From: Thereva unica
Lineage: Eukaryota > Arthropoda > Insecta > Diptera > Therevidae
Reading direction: 5' to 3'
Assembly (NCBI GenBank): GCA_949987705.1
Contig: OX465282.1
Span: forward strand, 14,186,501-14,250,500
Length of the DNA: 64,000 nt
A program made the translations under genes and the position numbers. This document shows positions 53,760 to 64,000 of this stretch, in pieces. Under the pieces are notes generated by a model, which searched no databases, had not been told where the DNA came from, and saw nothing but the letters and a program-made list of their open reading frames with translations. The stretch's first letter is position 1, and each line of letters begins with the position of its first letter.

Positions 53760-56080
53760 GAAAGTGGGGAAAAAATGTCAGAGTTATTTAATGTTGAAAT
53801 ACCGAAGGTCTAGATGGCGCACCGTGTAAATATATAATTTGCACTTAATTTTGTTATTGTTAATTTTCTTTAGAATTCTTTTCAGTATGGCTATTGCGTA
53901 TGGCTGTAAGGTTCTTACTGTAGATGCATAAATAAATTAATTAAATGTCGAATTTGTCTTGTTCATACTACAGAGCACTTCGTCATTGACATTTGATTGC
54001 CTTTCTGATTTGGATTGAACTTTAAAACTAGAACGAATCGAGCTGTTACTGCGGTCTGTCCAAAGACTTGAAATGAGTTTTTTTTTCTGCTTCTATGGTG
54101 ATATGAACTTTATCGAACTCATACAGAATTAAATGTTTTCAGTGGACTTTTTCTTCACCCATTTTAACGGCTCTTAAAGTTATATGAGAATTCCATTTTC
54201 CAAACTGCTATTCTTAGTCATAATATCATCAAGAATAATTTTACTAGAGATATTCTTTGCCAACTCAGCAGCAATCTCTCATCACACTTACATAGAATTT
54301 ATAGCACAGTCAGCCATAAGCATAAACACCAGCAGAAAACTTTATATTACCATCCATAATAAAAAAAATATTCTCATAACCTACAATCACTATAATTTCC
54401 AATTTGATCTAAAATAAGAAAAAATGTAATAAAACACCACCCCAGTACACCAGCCTACCCCCCCCAAAAAAAAAGCAGAAGCCACCACCCCCGCGGCTAA
54501 TTCCCTTCAGTGAACATAGATCTTGCTCCACATATAAAACAAGGCAAACACAAATCCCGACCATATTTCTACCGCGCTTATCTAGAAGAAATCCGTTCTC
54601 GGCCATAAATATTCGTCAGAACGTCTGTAATCGGAAGGAATCATAAACTCCACACATCATTGTCGATGCGCGCACCAAAATCCACACCAAAAACGAAAAA
54701 GGAAGAAAAAAAATTGTTATCCTTTTTTTTGCCGCCATGACCTTGCGTAAGTTATATTCCGTAAGGATGCTTCCCCCCCCCCCCCCTGTGTGGTTGTTCT
54801 ATAATAATAAGTACTATTCCTTTTTCAAGGCTGCCACACATGAACACCAGGATGTTCTATATTCAAATCCTTATAACCTTTTTGATCCTTGTTTACCATT
54901 AAGCGAGAAGGAGATCCTTTTTAAGGCTAGGCGGAGAAGGTAAAGGTTGGGTGTGTGTGAGTGTGGTTGAAAATCACTGTAAGAAAATTTGCATTTCATA
55001 AAAAATACATGCTTTTCGTCCTGGACGAACAAAAAACAAAAAAAAAACAGGATAAGAAGGAAAAGATTCAATTTCAGGATATTTGCTTGCTTCATTTTTC
55101 TTTCATCCAATTTCTCTTCTATATTTTCATTTTCTTTTTGGTGCCCCGTGTGTATGTGTGTGTGTAAAGGATTGTGAAAATTCTGTCGTTCATAGGCGGT
55201 AAGCTAAGTCCTTTAGGCCTATATATATGGTTCCAGCATGTTCACAGAGAGCAAAAGGAGTCCTTTTCATATAACCATCGACAAACGAAACTCTGAACAA
55301 AAAAAAACATATTTCACGAATATAAAATGAACTCAGGGATAAATTTTAGATAAAAGCTTAACGTGTATCCTGTGTATCCTTGTACGTTGAAAGCTCTTAT
55401 TATATATCTAAAAAAAAAAATTCATATCGTCCTTTTTCTGGCAGCTCAGCCAAATCGAAACAGTTGCTTCCTTCCGTGTATGCCCCTAGGCTGCCGGTGA
55501 ACTTTCACCAACGATTTTATATTGTTTCATATTCACAGCAAAAAAAAAAGGACGAAAAGGAAAAAATAAAAAAAAAACATACCAAGAACACACCCCCGTA
55601 GCCGAATCAAGCCAAAATTTCACTAGACACCCCGAAGGAAGGGCATCAGTCACCCAAAAATTTATCAAGGAAGAGTCACACACGGCTGGGGGTGGTTTTA
55701 TCAGGAGGATATGAGGGTGCGGGGGTGTATATACATATATGTACATCGGGTGAAAACGAGCAACGACACGAAAACTTTATAAGGATTTTCCTTTTTTTTT
55801 TTTTGTACAAAGGACACACATTAAGAAAACACGTCTTTTGTTTTTCTTTAACGACATGAATTTCTAAAAAGTTTGTTGCTCGCCCCGTGTGTACGCTGTT
55901 TTACGGCAGAGGGACCTGGCTTCACGTGGATGTACACACAAAACACAGGTATTGTGAAGATGCACGTGCTTCAATACATATATGCGTAATTTAAAGCATA
56001 TTGTTATAAGGACATTCATGTGGTGATGCATATATATTATGGAATTTGTTAGTGTAAACATCTTCAAACCGGCAAAAGTC
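53760..56080. other. Non-coding with homopolymers and microsatellites
   Basis: It contains C14 (54773-54786), A-runs near 55410 and 55545-55580, a TG run at about 55147-55165, and a C-rich patch around 54440-54490. The frame at 54184-54417 begins with a hydrophobic stretch but is simply AT-rich. No gene. Confidence 0.5.
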
Positions 56081-56130
56081 TACCACCTTAGGACGACGGT
56101 TTCAAGTCATTTTTTCATAATTCAATATTA
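56081..56130 (+). mobile_element. Possible SINE head remnant
   Basis: AAAAGTCTACCACCTTAGGA followed by CGACGGTTTCAAGTCA carries a B-box-like element in the same arrangement as the SINE heads elsewhere in the window. Very short and uncertain. Confidence 0.3.
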
Positions 56131-56309
56131 TTCAAGCTAACCTAACAAAAAACCACCATTACTATTGTGTAAAAGGAAATTTTCGATTCAATCGAGATGG
56201 AACGGAGACGGAACTATAACCAGTTTAAGAAGGACTTGATTGTTTGTGACTTTTAGAATTGTTTACATGAGTCTACTTTAGACAATGTGTACTATATAAG
56301 TACTAAATT

Positions 56310-57960
56310 GATTTAGGAATGTTATTCGTCACAAAAGAGAGGACTCTTAATAAACAGTGGAAAGTTTACAGCGGCACGTTAAGAAAAAGTCCTATGTTTA
56401 CATACTATGTTTACATGGGAGTTCTTCCGGGTATGTTAAAAGGAGGTGTTCATCAGAAAAAGTGTTGTAAATTGAACCACTTGGTGAACGCAGATAGTTT
56501 GTATAGTTTGTAAAAACATCGTAAGAAGAAAACTTATGTTTACATGGTATATTTACGGCGAAACTCCGCTATCTATGTCAAAGACAATTGTGAATCAGAA
56601 TAAAGTTGTACGGTGTTGTTGGTGGGACCGTTTGGTGAATCGAGATGACAACTGTATAGTATACAAAAATGAGTTTCTATGTTTACACAAAAACTCGGCC
56701 AGCTAAGTATGTATGTCAAAAATAGGTGTGCATCAGAAGATGGTTGTGCTGTGTTGTTAGTGGAACCGCTTCGTAAATTGGAAAGAAAGCTAGATAGAAT
56801 TTACAAAATAGTATTAAAAAACCTTCATCAAACTGTAAACAGCTGCGAAAAGAATGGAATTACTCATCAACGAACTAAAAACGAAGTATCTTTGCACTTC
56901 AGAAAGATACACAAGCCCTTACCATATATTCATATAACAAAGGAATTGTTAAAGATTGTTGCAATGTGGCAGTTGCGAGACAGCGGAGATTAGAGCAAAA
57001 AAAGCGTTAAATTGAATCCTTGATGGAAAGCAGGTCAGCCAAAAAAGCGATACATGGAGAGAAATGCTGCGCGAAGCCAAGGTCAAAAATAGCCTGTAGT
57101 GCTACAGATGATGATGATGACTAAGAAGAAAATCTTATTCTTACATAGTATGTTTACATGCAATCTTCTCCGTCGACATCAAAAACAGGTATGAATCAGA
57201 AGAGCTATGTTGTCGGTGAAACCGTTTGTTGACTGGAGTCGATAGTTTACAAATATATGCCAAAAAGAAACCCTATGTTTACATTGTATGTTTACAGCGA
57301 AACTCTGCTGTAAAAAGCAGCAGTGGATCAAAAGAAGATTGTTAGTGGTACCGCAGTGGTAAATGGAGAATAAAACTAGATAGATTATTTAAAAACTTGC
57401 TAAGAAAAAACTCTATGTTTACATATTATATTTACACAGAAACTTCGCCAGCCAACTATGTTAAAAGCAGGTGTGCACCAGTAGAAGGTTGTGCTATGTT
57501 GTTAGTGAGACCGTTTTGTTAATACAGATAAAAGTTCGATCGTTTAAAAACACCTAATAATAAAACGATTATATGTTTACATAGTATGTTTACACGGAAA
57601 CTTGGTATGAATTAGAAGAGGGGTATGCTATGTTGATATGTAGATTAGAACGCTTGGTATGTAAATGGAGAAGAAAACTAGATAGTTGACAAAAACGTAG
57701 TAAGAAAAATATTCTATGTTTACATAGTATGTTTACACAGAAGCTCCGTCAGCTAACTATGTCGAAATCAGGTGTGCGTCAGAATAAGGTTGCGTTGTGT
57801 TGTTGTTGCTTGGTAAATAAATAGGGAAGACGTTATAAGAACAAGATTCTATGCTTACATAATATGTTTACACGGAAGCTCAGCAGGTGTGAATCAGAAA
57901 AAGGAAATGCTGTGTTGTTGGTTGGACCGCAAGGATGTAAGAACTGAAATAAAATTAAAT
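56310..57960 (+). repeat. Minisatellite of ~143-bp units, about ten copies
   Basis: The block CTATGTTTACATAGTATGTTTACA or a variant recurs at about 56393, 56534, 56677, 57138, 57268, 57412, 57570, 57714 and 57850, mostly 130-158 bp apart. Between the copies the order is conserved: GAAACTCCGCCAGCTAACTA, a GTGTGCATCAGAA-like block, GTTGTGCTGTGTTGTTAGTG, GACCGTTTGGTAAATGGAG, then AACTAGATAGTTTACAAAAA. An unrelated ~300-bp insert interrupts it at about 56815-57120. The frames inside are not genes. Confidence 0.85.
56815..57121 (+). mobile_element. LINE 3' end inserted in the minisatellite
   Basis: The array is interrupted by sequence ending in a short coding block (TWREMLREAKVKNSL then TAG at about 57095) and a GATGATGATGATGAC tail (about 57107-57121). 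The W-R-x-x-L...A and ATG-type tail are typical of RTE-like LINE 3' ends, though the sequence differs from the 50286 family. The start is approximate. Confidence 0.5.
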
Positions 57961-58110
57961 GATCGAGGCTGGAGCTGTTATTACACGCAACATGAGGTGT
58001 GGACGAGAGAAATTTAATGTAAGCATCCATCTTTGGCCAACATAAAGGGTCTATTGTTTCATCATGATAACACTAAACAGCATGCAGCAAAGAAAAATGA
58101 ATAAAAAAAT
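57961..58110. other. Spacer
   Basis: AT-rich. Possibly LTR or 3' sequence of the BEL/Pao element above it on the minus strand, but no LTR limits are visible. Confidence 0.25.
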
Positions 58111-59475
58111 TGCATAGTCTTTGAAACCGGGCCGCCCATCGTCTTCTAATGTTCCTCCAAAAGAGAACTAGAATTAGAGTGCATGCCTGAAACTTCTTCA
58201 GAACCAAGGAGCAGAGCAGCTAATTTGACCACTGGACGCGGGAATACTGAGCGCTGAGTCCTGACTGTGGCGAGTTGAACTAATTCATCTGGATCCGGAT
58301 GCACTGCGGTTACCCCCCCCCCCCTTTGGGCCATTACAAGGGTGGGAGGGGGTATCGATGACTGTGGTTTTCTCCCGGGTCCACTTATAACGCTGATGTA
58401 TACCATTATCATACTCTGAAGACCATCATTTCCAGGAGTCTTGAAACATTTTCCGCCTGAGTGTTCTTAATGAAAGTAGGCTTGTTTCAGAAACCGATGT
58501 TAAAGGAGCGCCAATAAGGAAATGTGCGGGGCTCAGAGGTGTGAGGTCATCAGGGGCGTCTTTTAAGCGGAATATACATAGGTCGAGAGTTTGGTGCTGC
58601 CTCACACAGCACTGTGTCAAAAGTTATAAGAGTTTCTCCGAAAACACGCTTTAGGTGATACTTCACGGACTTGACTGCTGCCTGAGTGGGTACTAGGTGC
58701 CAATTAGTATCATCTTTTGCCAGCGAGACGGGTGACCGCGATAACGACAATGGAGTCGGTCCAGAAGAATGTAGTGATGTGTGTGTTGTGAAGATAGGTC
58801 TGAGGTTCTTCAGCAATCGCGCGAGCAATACTGCTGCACACAGCTCCAAACGAGGAGTTGATACTGTCTTCAAGGAAGCAATTTTGGTTTTAGCAACTAC
58901 ATATAATTTGGACAGTAACTGGAGATTGGTTAGAGGGAAATACTCGAGCGTACACTACTGCAGCAGAGATCTTGCTGGACGCGTTGGCAAATCCATGAAG
59001 CTCAAAGAAAACCTGTGAGTGGTTGGTCTTAAGCTATCGTGGTACTCGAACGTTTTCTAGATATGATAGCTGATCTCGAAAATTTCTCCATTCATTTGCC
59101 AGGTGCTGTGGTAGCGGCTCGTCCAATGTAAGACTGGTTAACCATAGTTTCTGAAACATGACTTTGGGTAGGATGATGCTTGGTGCCAAGAATCCGAGGG
59201 GATCAAAGGGCCTGGAAATGTCGGAGAGTAAGTTGCGTATTGTAACATTAACAGGATGGGCTGGTAGTTGAACTTTGAATCCAAACTGGATTCCATAAGA
59301 TGCTCAATGTTTTAAGATTTGTGTCAATCCCTTGTCCGCGCGCTGCAAAAATCCTTGCGTTGTCAGTATATAGTTTAGAGCAGCGCCTTCGACGACTGAC
59401 GAAGCATCGAAAGGCGGCTATGAAAGCTGAAGCCGTGACGTGGTAGGATGCGAATGTCGTATGGTGTGAAGGGAC
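58111..59475 (-). pseudogene. Rearranged BEL/Pao retrotransposon pol remnant
   Basis: Minus-strand pieces, in the order read: an integrase-core fragment (AFIAAFRCFVSRRRRC with YTDNARIF, 59470-59345); an RT C-terminal stretch (TLSILWNPVWIQ, then FDPLGFLAPSIILPKVMFQK, near 59185); the RNase H start (TVSTPRLELCAAVLLARLLK, near 58850); and the integrase C-terminus (VKYHLKRVFGETLITFDTV; DDLTPLSPAHFLIGAPLTSV near 58540; HPDPDELVQLATVRT; PVVKLAALLL). In intact BEL/Pao pol, integrase follows RNase H, so the first piece is out of place, and most of RNase H and the integrase core are deleted. No env. A C12 run (58313-58324) lies in the end region. Confidence 0.8.
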
Positions 59476-59965
59476 TAAGCTTTGGAAAAATGGCTGAAAA
59501 TTTCTCGGCAAAGGATAGATACATATGTTCTTTTCAGTCGCCCGACAAACTCCAATTCCAAATGTTCAGCATTGCGTCTAAGTCAGCAGTCAAAGAGTCT
59601 ATCCAACTCCTCCTACCATAAATCGTTTCGGAATACGGTTGTCGCTCATTTTAATTCCCCCTCCCTGGTTTGCCTCCTTCGCGATATTCCATTCTATATC
59701 GTTGGGCCTATTATGTCTCGCTACCACAGCACAAATTTCGAATGCAGTATTTGCTTTTAGTCAAAGAAGACTCTATTAGGCAGTAGCACGTATAGTCTAG
59801 TCTAGTTATCTATGCTTTCTTTTTATGTCTTTTTCTTGAAACAAAGCAGTTAGGATGACGAAGTTTAACACTCCACTATAACTGGAACTTCAATCCCAGA
59901 TCGATGCACTCATACTAGCCTCTGTCTTGAGGCCACCGCTGTACCATACGAGTCCATCATGATGT
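59476..59965. other. No gene recognised
   Basis: Short frames without motifs. Part may be further BEL/Pao sequence, which I could not confirm. Confidence 0.35.
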
Positions 59966-60120
59966 GCCTCAGGAGCATCCATTATACCATAGGCTTTTAA
60001 TTCGACAGAATCCCTACTACTTCAATCTACTACTATAGAATTTCTGCGCTGAAGACCAGGGGGTAATTTGCTCTCGGCATCAGCGCAGTTTCTATAATTG
60101 ATGCTCCTTCAGGATGGAAC
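59966..60120. repeat. Nested inverted repeats
   Basis: CAGGAGCATCCATTATA (59968 on) faces TATAATTGATGCTCCTTC (to about 60111). Inside, TATAGAATTTCTGCGCTGA (about 60034) faces ATCAGCGCAGTTTCTATA (to about 60098). The whole can fold into one interrupted hairpin, a likely small MITE. Confidence 0.6.
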
Positions 60121-60156
60121 ATTTTTAGAGTGATGCTTAATTTTATTATGAAACAT

Positions 60157-60228
60157 AAGCATTTTAGTAGGTACTGGGACACTTAAGCCTGGGAACGAGT
60201 GGGCGGTGCCAGAACCTACTCATTTTTA
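60157..60228. mobile_element. Short MITE copy (TAGTAGGTACTGGGA ends)
   Basis: TTTTAGTAGGTACTGGGACA (60160 on) faces GTGCCAGAACCTACTCATTT (to 60226). This is the same terminal motif as the 48022-48204 element, but with most of the interior lost. Confidence 0.55.
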
Positions 60229-60229
60229 A

Positions 60230-60600
60230 TGAGGTCACTCTTGATGGGAACCAATGGAGGGAAACCGTGGGTTGGTGTTAATGCTGTCCGGATCGTTTGC
60301 TATAAAAGGGGCGATAGCCCCAAAAGCCCTCTCCTTTGTGATAATAGCGCAAATCTCGTCCCTGGAATGTCTCTGCCCTCGTCGATGAGGCTTCGAATTT
60401 TATTTTGTTATTGAATCCAGAGAAGTGTGTGTTCATAATATAGCCTGCGATTTTATCTAAGCTACATTCTCCATTCAAAGGATCCTGCAACTATGTAGAA
60501 GAGTCTGACAGAGTCCCCTAAGCTATCGATTTATTTACAGTACCTATGCCAGGCATTCTTCTTGGCTGAGTCAATGGCTTTATTGTATAGCTTTGGGCAG
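60230..60600 (-). pseudogene. I/LOA-like LINE linker fragment (antisense)
   Basis: The minus strand reads YKDCPKLYNKAIDSAKKNAW (60595-60540), HRYC and, later, GYIMNTHFSGFNNKIKF (60440-60390), then AIITKERAFGAIAPFIAND. These correspond to the K-R-x-x-W, T-H-F-P-G and following blocks between endonuclease and RT in I/LOA-like LINEs. Stops are present. No RT follows. Confidence 0.5.
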
Positions 60601-62159
60601 TCCTTATAGGACAATTAAAACTTATTAAACATTCACTTCCCATCTCACTGCAATAACAAAAAACCCAACTTGCTCAATTTAAAATCCTGTTTCCACCACT
60701 TCCTAAAACGTAATACAAAAAAAAAACATATTTACAAATTCCTAGTTTGTGCGCACATAGTCCAATCCTTTTCCTGTAAATTGACATCCTTCCGGCGGCA
60801 TGGCATAAAACTCTCATTAGGCATATCCGAGCCCCCCGTAATCGCTTCACGAAAATTTGAATATCAAACACCAATAAAACCGGGCGGAGGGAGGGAGGGG
60901 GATCCTACTTTTCAATTCAATTCACATCCTCTGCCCAGGAAAGAATCGATTAGGAGCGTATCCTTATAAAGCAAATTAAATCGCTTAAACATCCTTGAAG
61001 TTAGTTGCGATCCCTAACCAATATCATCTCATCCCCGTCGCACAAAATCCCTCAATTAAACCCCACCACTTGAAAATTGTTTTCATTTTTATCCTGGATA
61101 ATTGGTCTCTGAATAGAGGGGGGCGGAAATGGGGCGGAAGAGTTTAAAGGGTGGGAGTTGGAGGGGGAAATAGTAGGGGAGTTACAGATGTTTTGGTAGT
61201 TTAGAAGAGGAAGGGGGGGATGAACAATTTTCTAAGATACTTTAGAATTACAATCACAGATTTTCCAGGACATCTTAGGATGATTCAGCGCAAGGACTCA
61301 TTAGACTCCTGGAAGTAGTGTAGTTAAATGCGTGCTAAGGAATACGAATTTTTGGAATACTTAAGTGGGGATCAAGTATAAAAATGTGCCCAAGACTGTA
61401 GACTGTACTTTTCGGGTAGTATCTTTTAAGCGGGGGAAGGTTGTACTTAGAAATATCAAAACTCTACAGTTGTATATGTATGTAAAAGAGTGTATATTTC
61501 TTTCTGATCCTCAGGTTACCTTATTTTTCTTTTGCGCAAAATGAGGAGAGCACACTGTCAAGGGATATTTTGCTTCTCTTTTACCATTTTTTATATCTTA
61601 TTTACTTGGATGCTTCTTTCCATTAAGGAAGTCTGCTTGCTGCAAATTATTCATGTGAATCGACATCTTTAATATCCTGAAATTTGTTTGCTTACACCCT
61701 TACCGTTATTTACCTGGGAAGAAAATTCCTTTTTTTGTTGGTGTTCTTGGTGCCGCTGTTATTTGTCTGGGGTATTCTTTCTTTAAAAGAGGGCGTTTTT
61801 TTGTTCTGTAAAGATAAAACAATTTTTTTTTGTCATAAGTACTAGCACCATTTTGTTTTGGAGTTTTAAGTAGAAAAAATTTAAATTTTTAAGACTACAA
61901 TACTTTAAGTTACCGTTGAGGTATTACCAGGGGCGGTGCTTTCATAGGTGCAAACGGTGCACTTGCACCGGGCGCAATTTCTGAAATTAAGATTTTAAAA
62001 AAATTAATACTTGAAAAAAAAAATGAAAAAGAATTCCCGTGCCTATATGGTCATATATTAAAGGAACTGCACAGAGTGTCTGTGCCTTTTTCCATTGTAT
62101 TTGCAAGAAGTGGCCAATCCAATTCAATTTCGTTCGCCTGATTTCGGCGTCTATCCTTT
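60601..62159. other. Non-coding; one possible hAT end
   Basis: G-rich tracts lie near 60893-60900 and 61120-61215, and T-runs near 61790-61835. At 61931 CAGGGGCGGTGCTTTCATAG looks like an hAT-type terminus (CAGGGGCGG), with a small palindrome GGTGCAAACGGTGCACTTGC behind it. No matching opposite end was found in the window. No gene. Confidence 0.4.
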
Positions 62160-63130
62160 ATTTTTTTTTTTTGTGATAAGTCATGGTGCAATGTATAGTA
62201 GTAAGCTTGATCTGAAGGAAAGATGAAATAGGATAGGTTAGGGGTCTGGAGGGTGCATGAGTAGATGTCGATGAACCTTGCGTTTGAACTCTGAGATGTT
62301 ACATGAGTTCGGAAATACCGACTGCGGGAGACAGTTCCACAATCGAGTTGTTCTATTTATAAACGAACTGCTAAACCGTAATGTGCGTGAAGGGGAGGGC
62401 TGCAGGGTGAAAGGGTGAGCCGAGTTGGCTAGTCTTGTGTTGCGGGAAAAATATTGCCATGTAGGCAGAAGGTTTTTCATTTCAGTGGAGCAGTCGCTAT
62501 TGTAATAGTGGTAAAACTTGCTGAGCGCTGCTACTTTCCTATGGTGGCTTAAAGGATCAATGGAGGAGCAAAGCGTGCTATCGCCAATGAGTTTGATGGC
62601 GCGGTTTTGCACCTTGTCTAGCCAAGCCAGGGTGGTTTTAGGGGCGCCCGTCCAGATATACGAGTTGTATTCAAGGCTAGGCCGAATGTAGGACTTGTAG
62701 ATTGTAGCCAAGGCAGCTGGATGAAGAAGGAGCTTGCATCTCTTGAGGAAGCCAAGGCATTGATGCGCTTGTTTGGTGACTTGGAGTATGTGATTATTCC
62801 AACGCAGATCGTTCGATAAAGTCACGCCGAGGATGTTAAGAGATGGATCAGCAGTTATATTATCCTCATCCACTGAAATGGAGGGAAAATTGGTGCTGGT
62901 TTTTGTGGAGAATAGACAGCACTTGGTTTTGGTTTCATTGAACTCGACACGATCCTTGCGGCCCCAATCAAAACTGATTTGAGCGTCAAGAGAGCTGGAC
63001 ATAAGTTCACGTTCTAAGAGACAAGGTCTGGCACTTGCTTGTCCTATGTTGTCGGAGGGGTAGGAGGGGTAGGTACTCAGAGTACCCACGGCTCGTCTGA
63101 ACTCGGTCCAACCCAAAAGTTTTGGCACTT
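62160..63130 (-). mobile_element. Jockey-like LINE, 5'-truncated, with poly(A) tail
   Basis: The plus-strand T-run at about 62160-62174 is the poly(A) tail of a minus-strand element. Its 3' untranslated region includes GTCATGGTGCAATGTATAG, partly shared with 5745-5785. The coding part at 62238-63128 is uninterrupted. The 5' end is lost near 63130. No convincing target-site duplication was found. Confidence 0.7.
62238..63128 (-). CDS. LINE reverse transcriptase C-terminal region (296 codons)
   Basis: A continuous minus-strand frame. It contains SSSLDAQISFDWGRKDRVEF and NETKTKCCLFSTKTS, the region after the catalytic YADD, then LNILGVTLSNDLRWNNHI (the L-G-V block), AALATIYKSYIRPSLEYNSY, WTGAP...LDKVQNRAIKLIGD, and a C-terminal arm with RLWNCLPQSVFP and the usual F-K-x-x-V-H. 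The catalytic palm is missing (5' truncation), so there is no enzyme. The absence of stops over 296 codons suggests a fairly young copy of a Jockey-like family. Confidence 0.85.
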   Translation of the reverse strand: MPKLLGWTEFRRAVGTLSTYPSYPSDNIGQASARPCLLERELMSSSLDAQISFDWGRKDRVEFNETKTKCCLFSTKTSTNFPSISVDEDNITADPSLNILGVTLSNDLRWNNHILQVTKQAHQCLGFLKRCKLLLHPAALATIYKSYIRPSLEYNSYIWTGAPKTTLAWLDKVQNRAIKLIGDSTLCSSIDPLSHHRKVAALSKFYHYYNSDCSTEMKNLLPTWQYFSRNTRLANSAHPFTLQPSPSRTLRFSSSFINRTTRLWNCLPQSVFPNSCNISEFKRKVHRHLLMHPPDP

Positions 63131-64000
63131 CTAATTTTATTGCGGCAAAGCTTCAATGAAACTTTCAGAACCTCAAAGAAACTAAAAAGAAAAAAAAGTG
63201 TCGAGCTATTTTTGATTGCGAGCGTTTTTTCAAAAACAATAAAAAACTTTAGGCTATTTTTGCGATTTATCGACCCCTGGTGAGATATCGTGAGATTTGG
63301 CTCGACTCTCTCCCCATCTAATCACTAGTGAGGTTTTTCAAATTTAAAAAAATCTCTAGTATTTACATAACCACAGCAAATTTTCTTCGTCTTCTTCTTA
63401 TTCTTTCTTTAACGGCTCTACAACCGGGATCCGGTCCTGGCCGATTCATTACGCTAAAATTCAGCGTATGCCTTCCTGTGTTTCAATATTCTAAAGGCCT
63501 TTTCGCGAGTCAGTTCTACTTGGTTCGTACGCTGCAGTATTCGCGGGGTCGCGCGTTTGGCTGGCCGTTGGCGGCTTAGCAATCACGGGGCTACTATGCT
63601 ACTTTCTGGAGTTTGTGTTGGATTTAGTCATATCTTAAGGCTCCAATTTACACATAGGACGCCGGCAGGCCATGGCCTGAAAGTTTTCGCATTGAGGCCA
63701 AACATTACCACACGTGCGCCTGCCGCCAACTGTATGGGGCCTGCAGTCCAAGAAAACTGACAAAAATCTTTATGTGTTTGGGCATTTATCGTCAGTTCGT
63801 GCCTGAAGATCTAAACTTCTATTGAGTCTCAAGCCATGAAAATACGGCACGAACTCACGCCGTATCCACATGGAAAGGAAATCAAAGCGCGAGCTAGGCG
63901 CGAAAACCATCCGCACTCGGGTTCGCGTGTGTTCACGGCGTGAGTCTGGAGCCGCCTTGAAGTTTTCGTTGAGGGCATTAACATTTTTGCACTTGAATTA
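63131..64000. other. Repeat-like sequence, no gene
   Basis: At 63383-63440 a TTCTTCTTCTTATTC tail is followed by CTACAACCGGGATCCGGTCC, which looks like the 3' end of an antisense LINE or SINE with a GAA-type tail. The sequence up to 63750 probably belongs to it (for example TTCGCGAGTCAGTTC, GGGGCTACTATG). 63760-64000 is GC-rich with near repeats (CACGAACTCACGCCG; TTCACGGCGTGAG). No domain was recognised. Confidence 0.35.

Noticed and set aside
54184..54417. 77-codon frame starting with a signal-like hydrophobic stretch
   Set aside because: Very AT-rich with Ile/Asn/Lys bias expected from base composition. No cleavage site or family.
61931..61985. hAT-like terminus CAGGGGCGGTGC
   Set aside because: No matching CCGCCCCTG end in the rest of the window. 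It may be truncated or chance.

Overview
The window reads as a eukaryotic, insect-like and most probably dipteran, genomic segment. It is AT-rich and has no operons or bacterial genes. It is densely packed with degraded and nested transposable elements: non-LTR retrotransposons of RTE-like, I/LOA-like and Jockey/CR1-like type, BEL/Pao remnants, hAT, Tc1-like and foldback DNA elements, MITEs and tRNA-derived SINEs. Nearly all long open frames belong to such elements or are chance frames. I cannot name the species from sequence alone.

The best host-gene candidate is a plus-strand gene that I assembled by eye. It has a possible first exon ending at a CAG|GTGAGT donor (3514), a 97-bp exon (7233-7329) between a good acceptor and a GT donor, and a GC-richer terminal exon (39040-39401) followed by an AATAAA at 39721. 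Reading phases agree at both junctions. The predicted product is a small single-pass membrane protein of about 150-159 residues that I do not recognise. If the model is right, most of 7-39 kb is one intron of about 31.7 kb filled with transposons.

Layout. 0-7 kb: a foldback MITE, retroelement 3' ends, a dispersed repeat, and an array of ~265-bp units carrying ATTCAGC/GCTGAAT palindromes. 8.9-13.8 kb: a Jockey/CR1-like LINE with a candidate 8-bp target-site duplication, interrupted by a TIR element (which holds a 390-bp palindrome) and by a MITE. 14.6-15.1 kb: a truncated RTE-like LINE with a 14-bp duplication. 18.9-19.9 kb: the ~265-bp array again, inverted. 21.3-26.0 kb: a foldback element with a candidate solo LTR and a clear hAT element (8-bp duplication) inside its left arm. 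26-31 kb: LINE RNase H and endonuclease remnants and a Tc1-like IR/DR element. 34-38 kb: a long degenerate I/LOA-like LINE. 39-40 kb: the terminal host exon.

40.7-42.0 kb: a tandem array rich in GCCGCCATTTTG. 42.0-43.5 kb: two LINE pseudogenes. 48.2-52.3 kb: an antisense I/LOA-like LINE split by a nearly intact RTE-like reverse transcriptase with a 10-bp duplication. 53.5 kb: a 109-bp hairpin MITE inside a mariner-like transposase fragment. 56.3-57.9 kb: a ~143-bp minisatellite. 58.1-59.5 kb: a rearranged BEL/Pao pol. 62.2-63.1 kb: a Jockey-like LINE C-terminus with a poly(A) tail.

All calls come from reading the sequence. No alignments or database searches were run, so family names are by motif resemblance and repeat limits are approximate.
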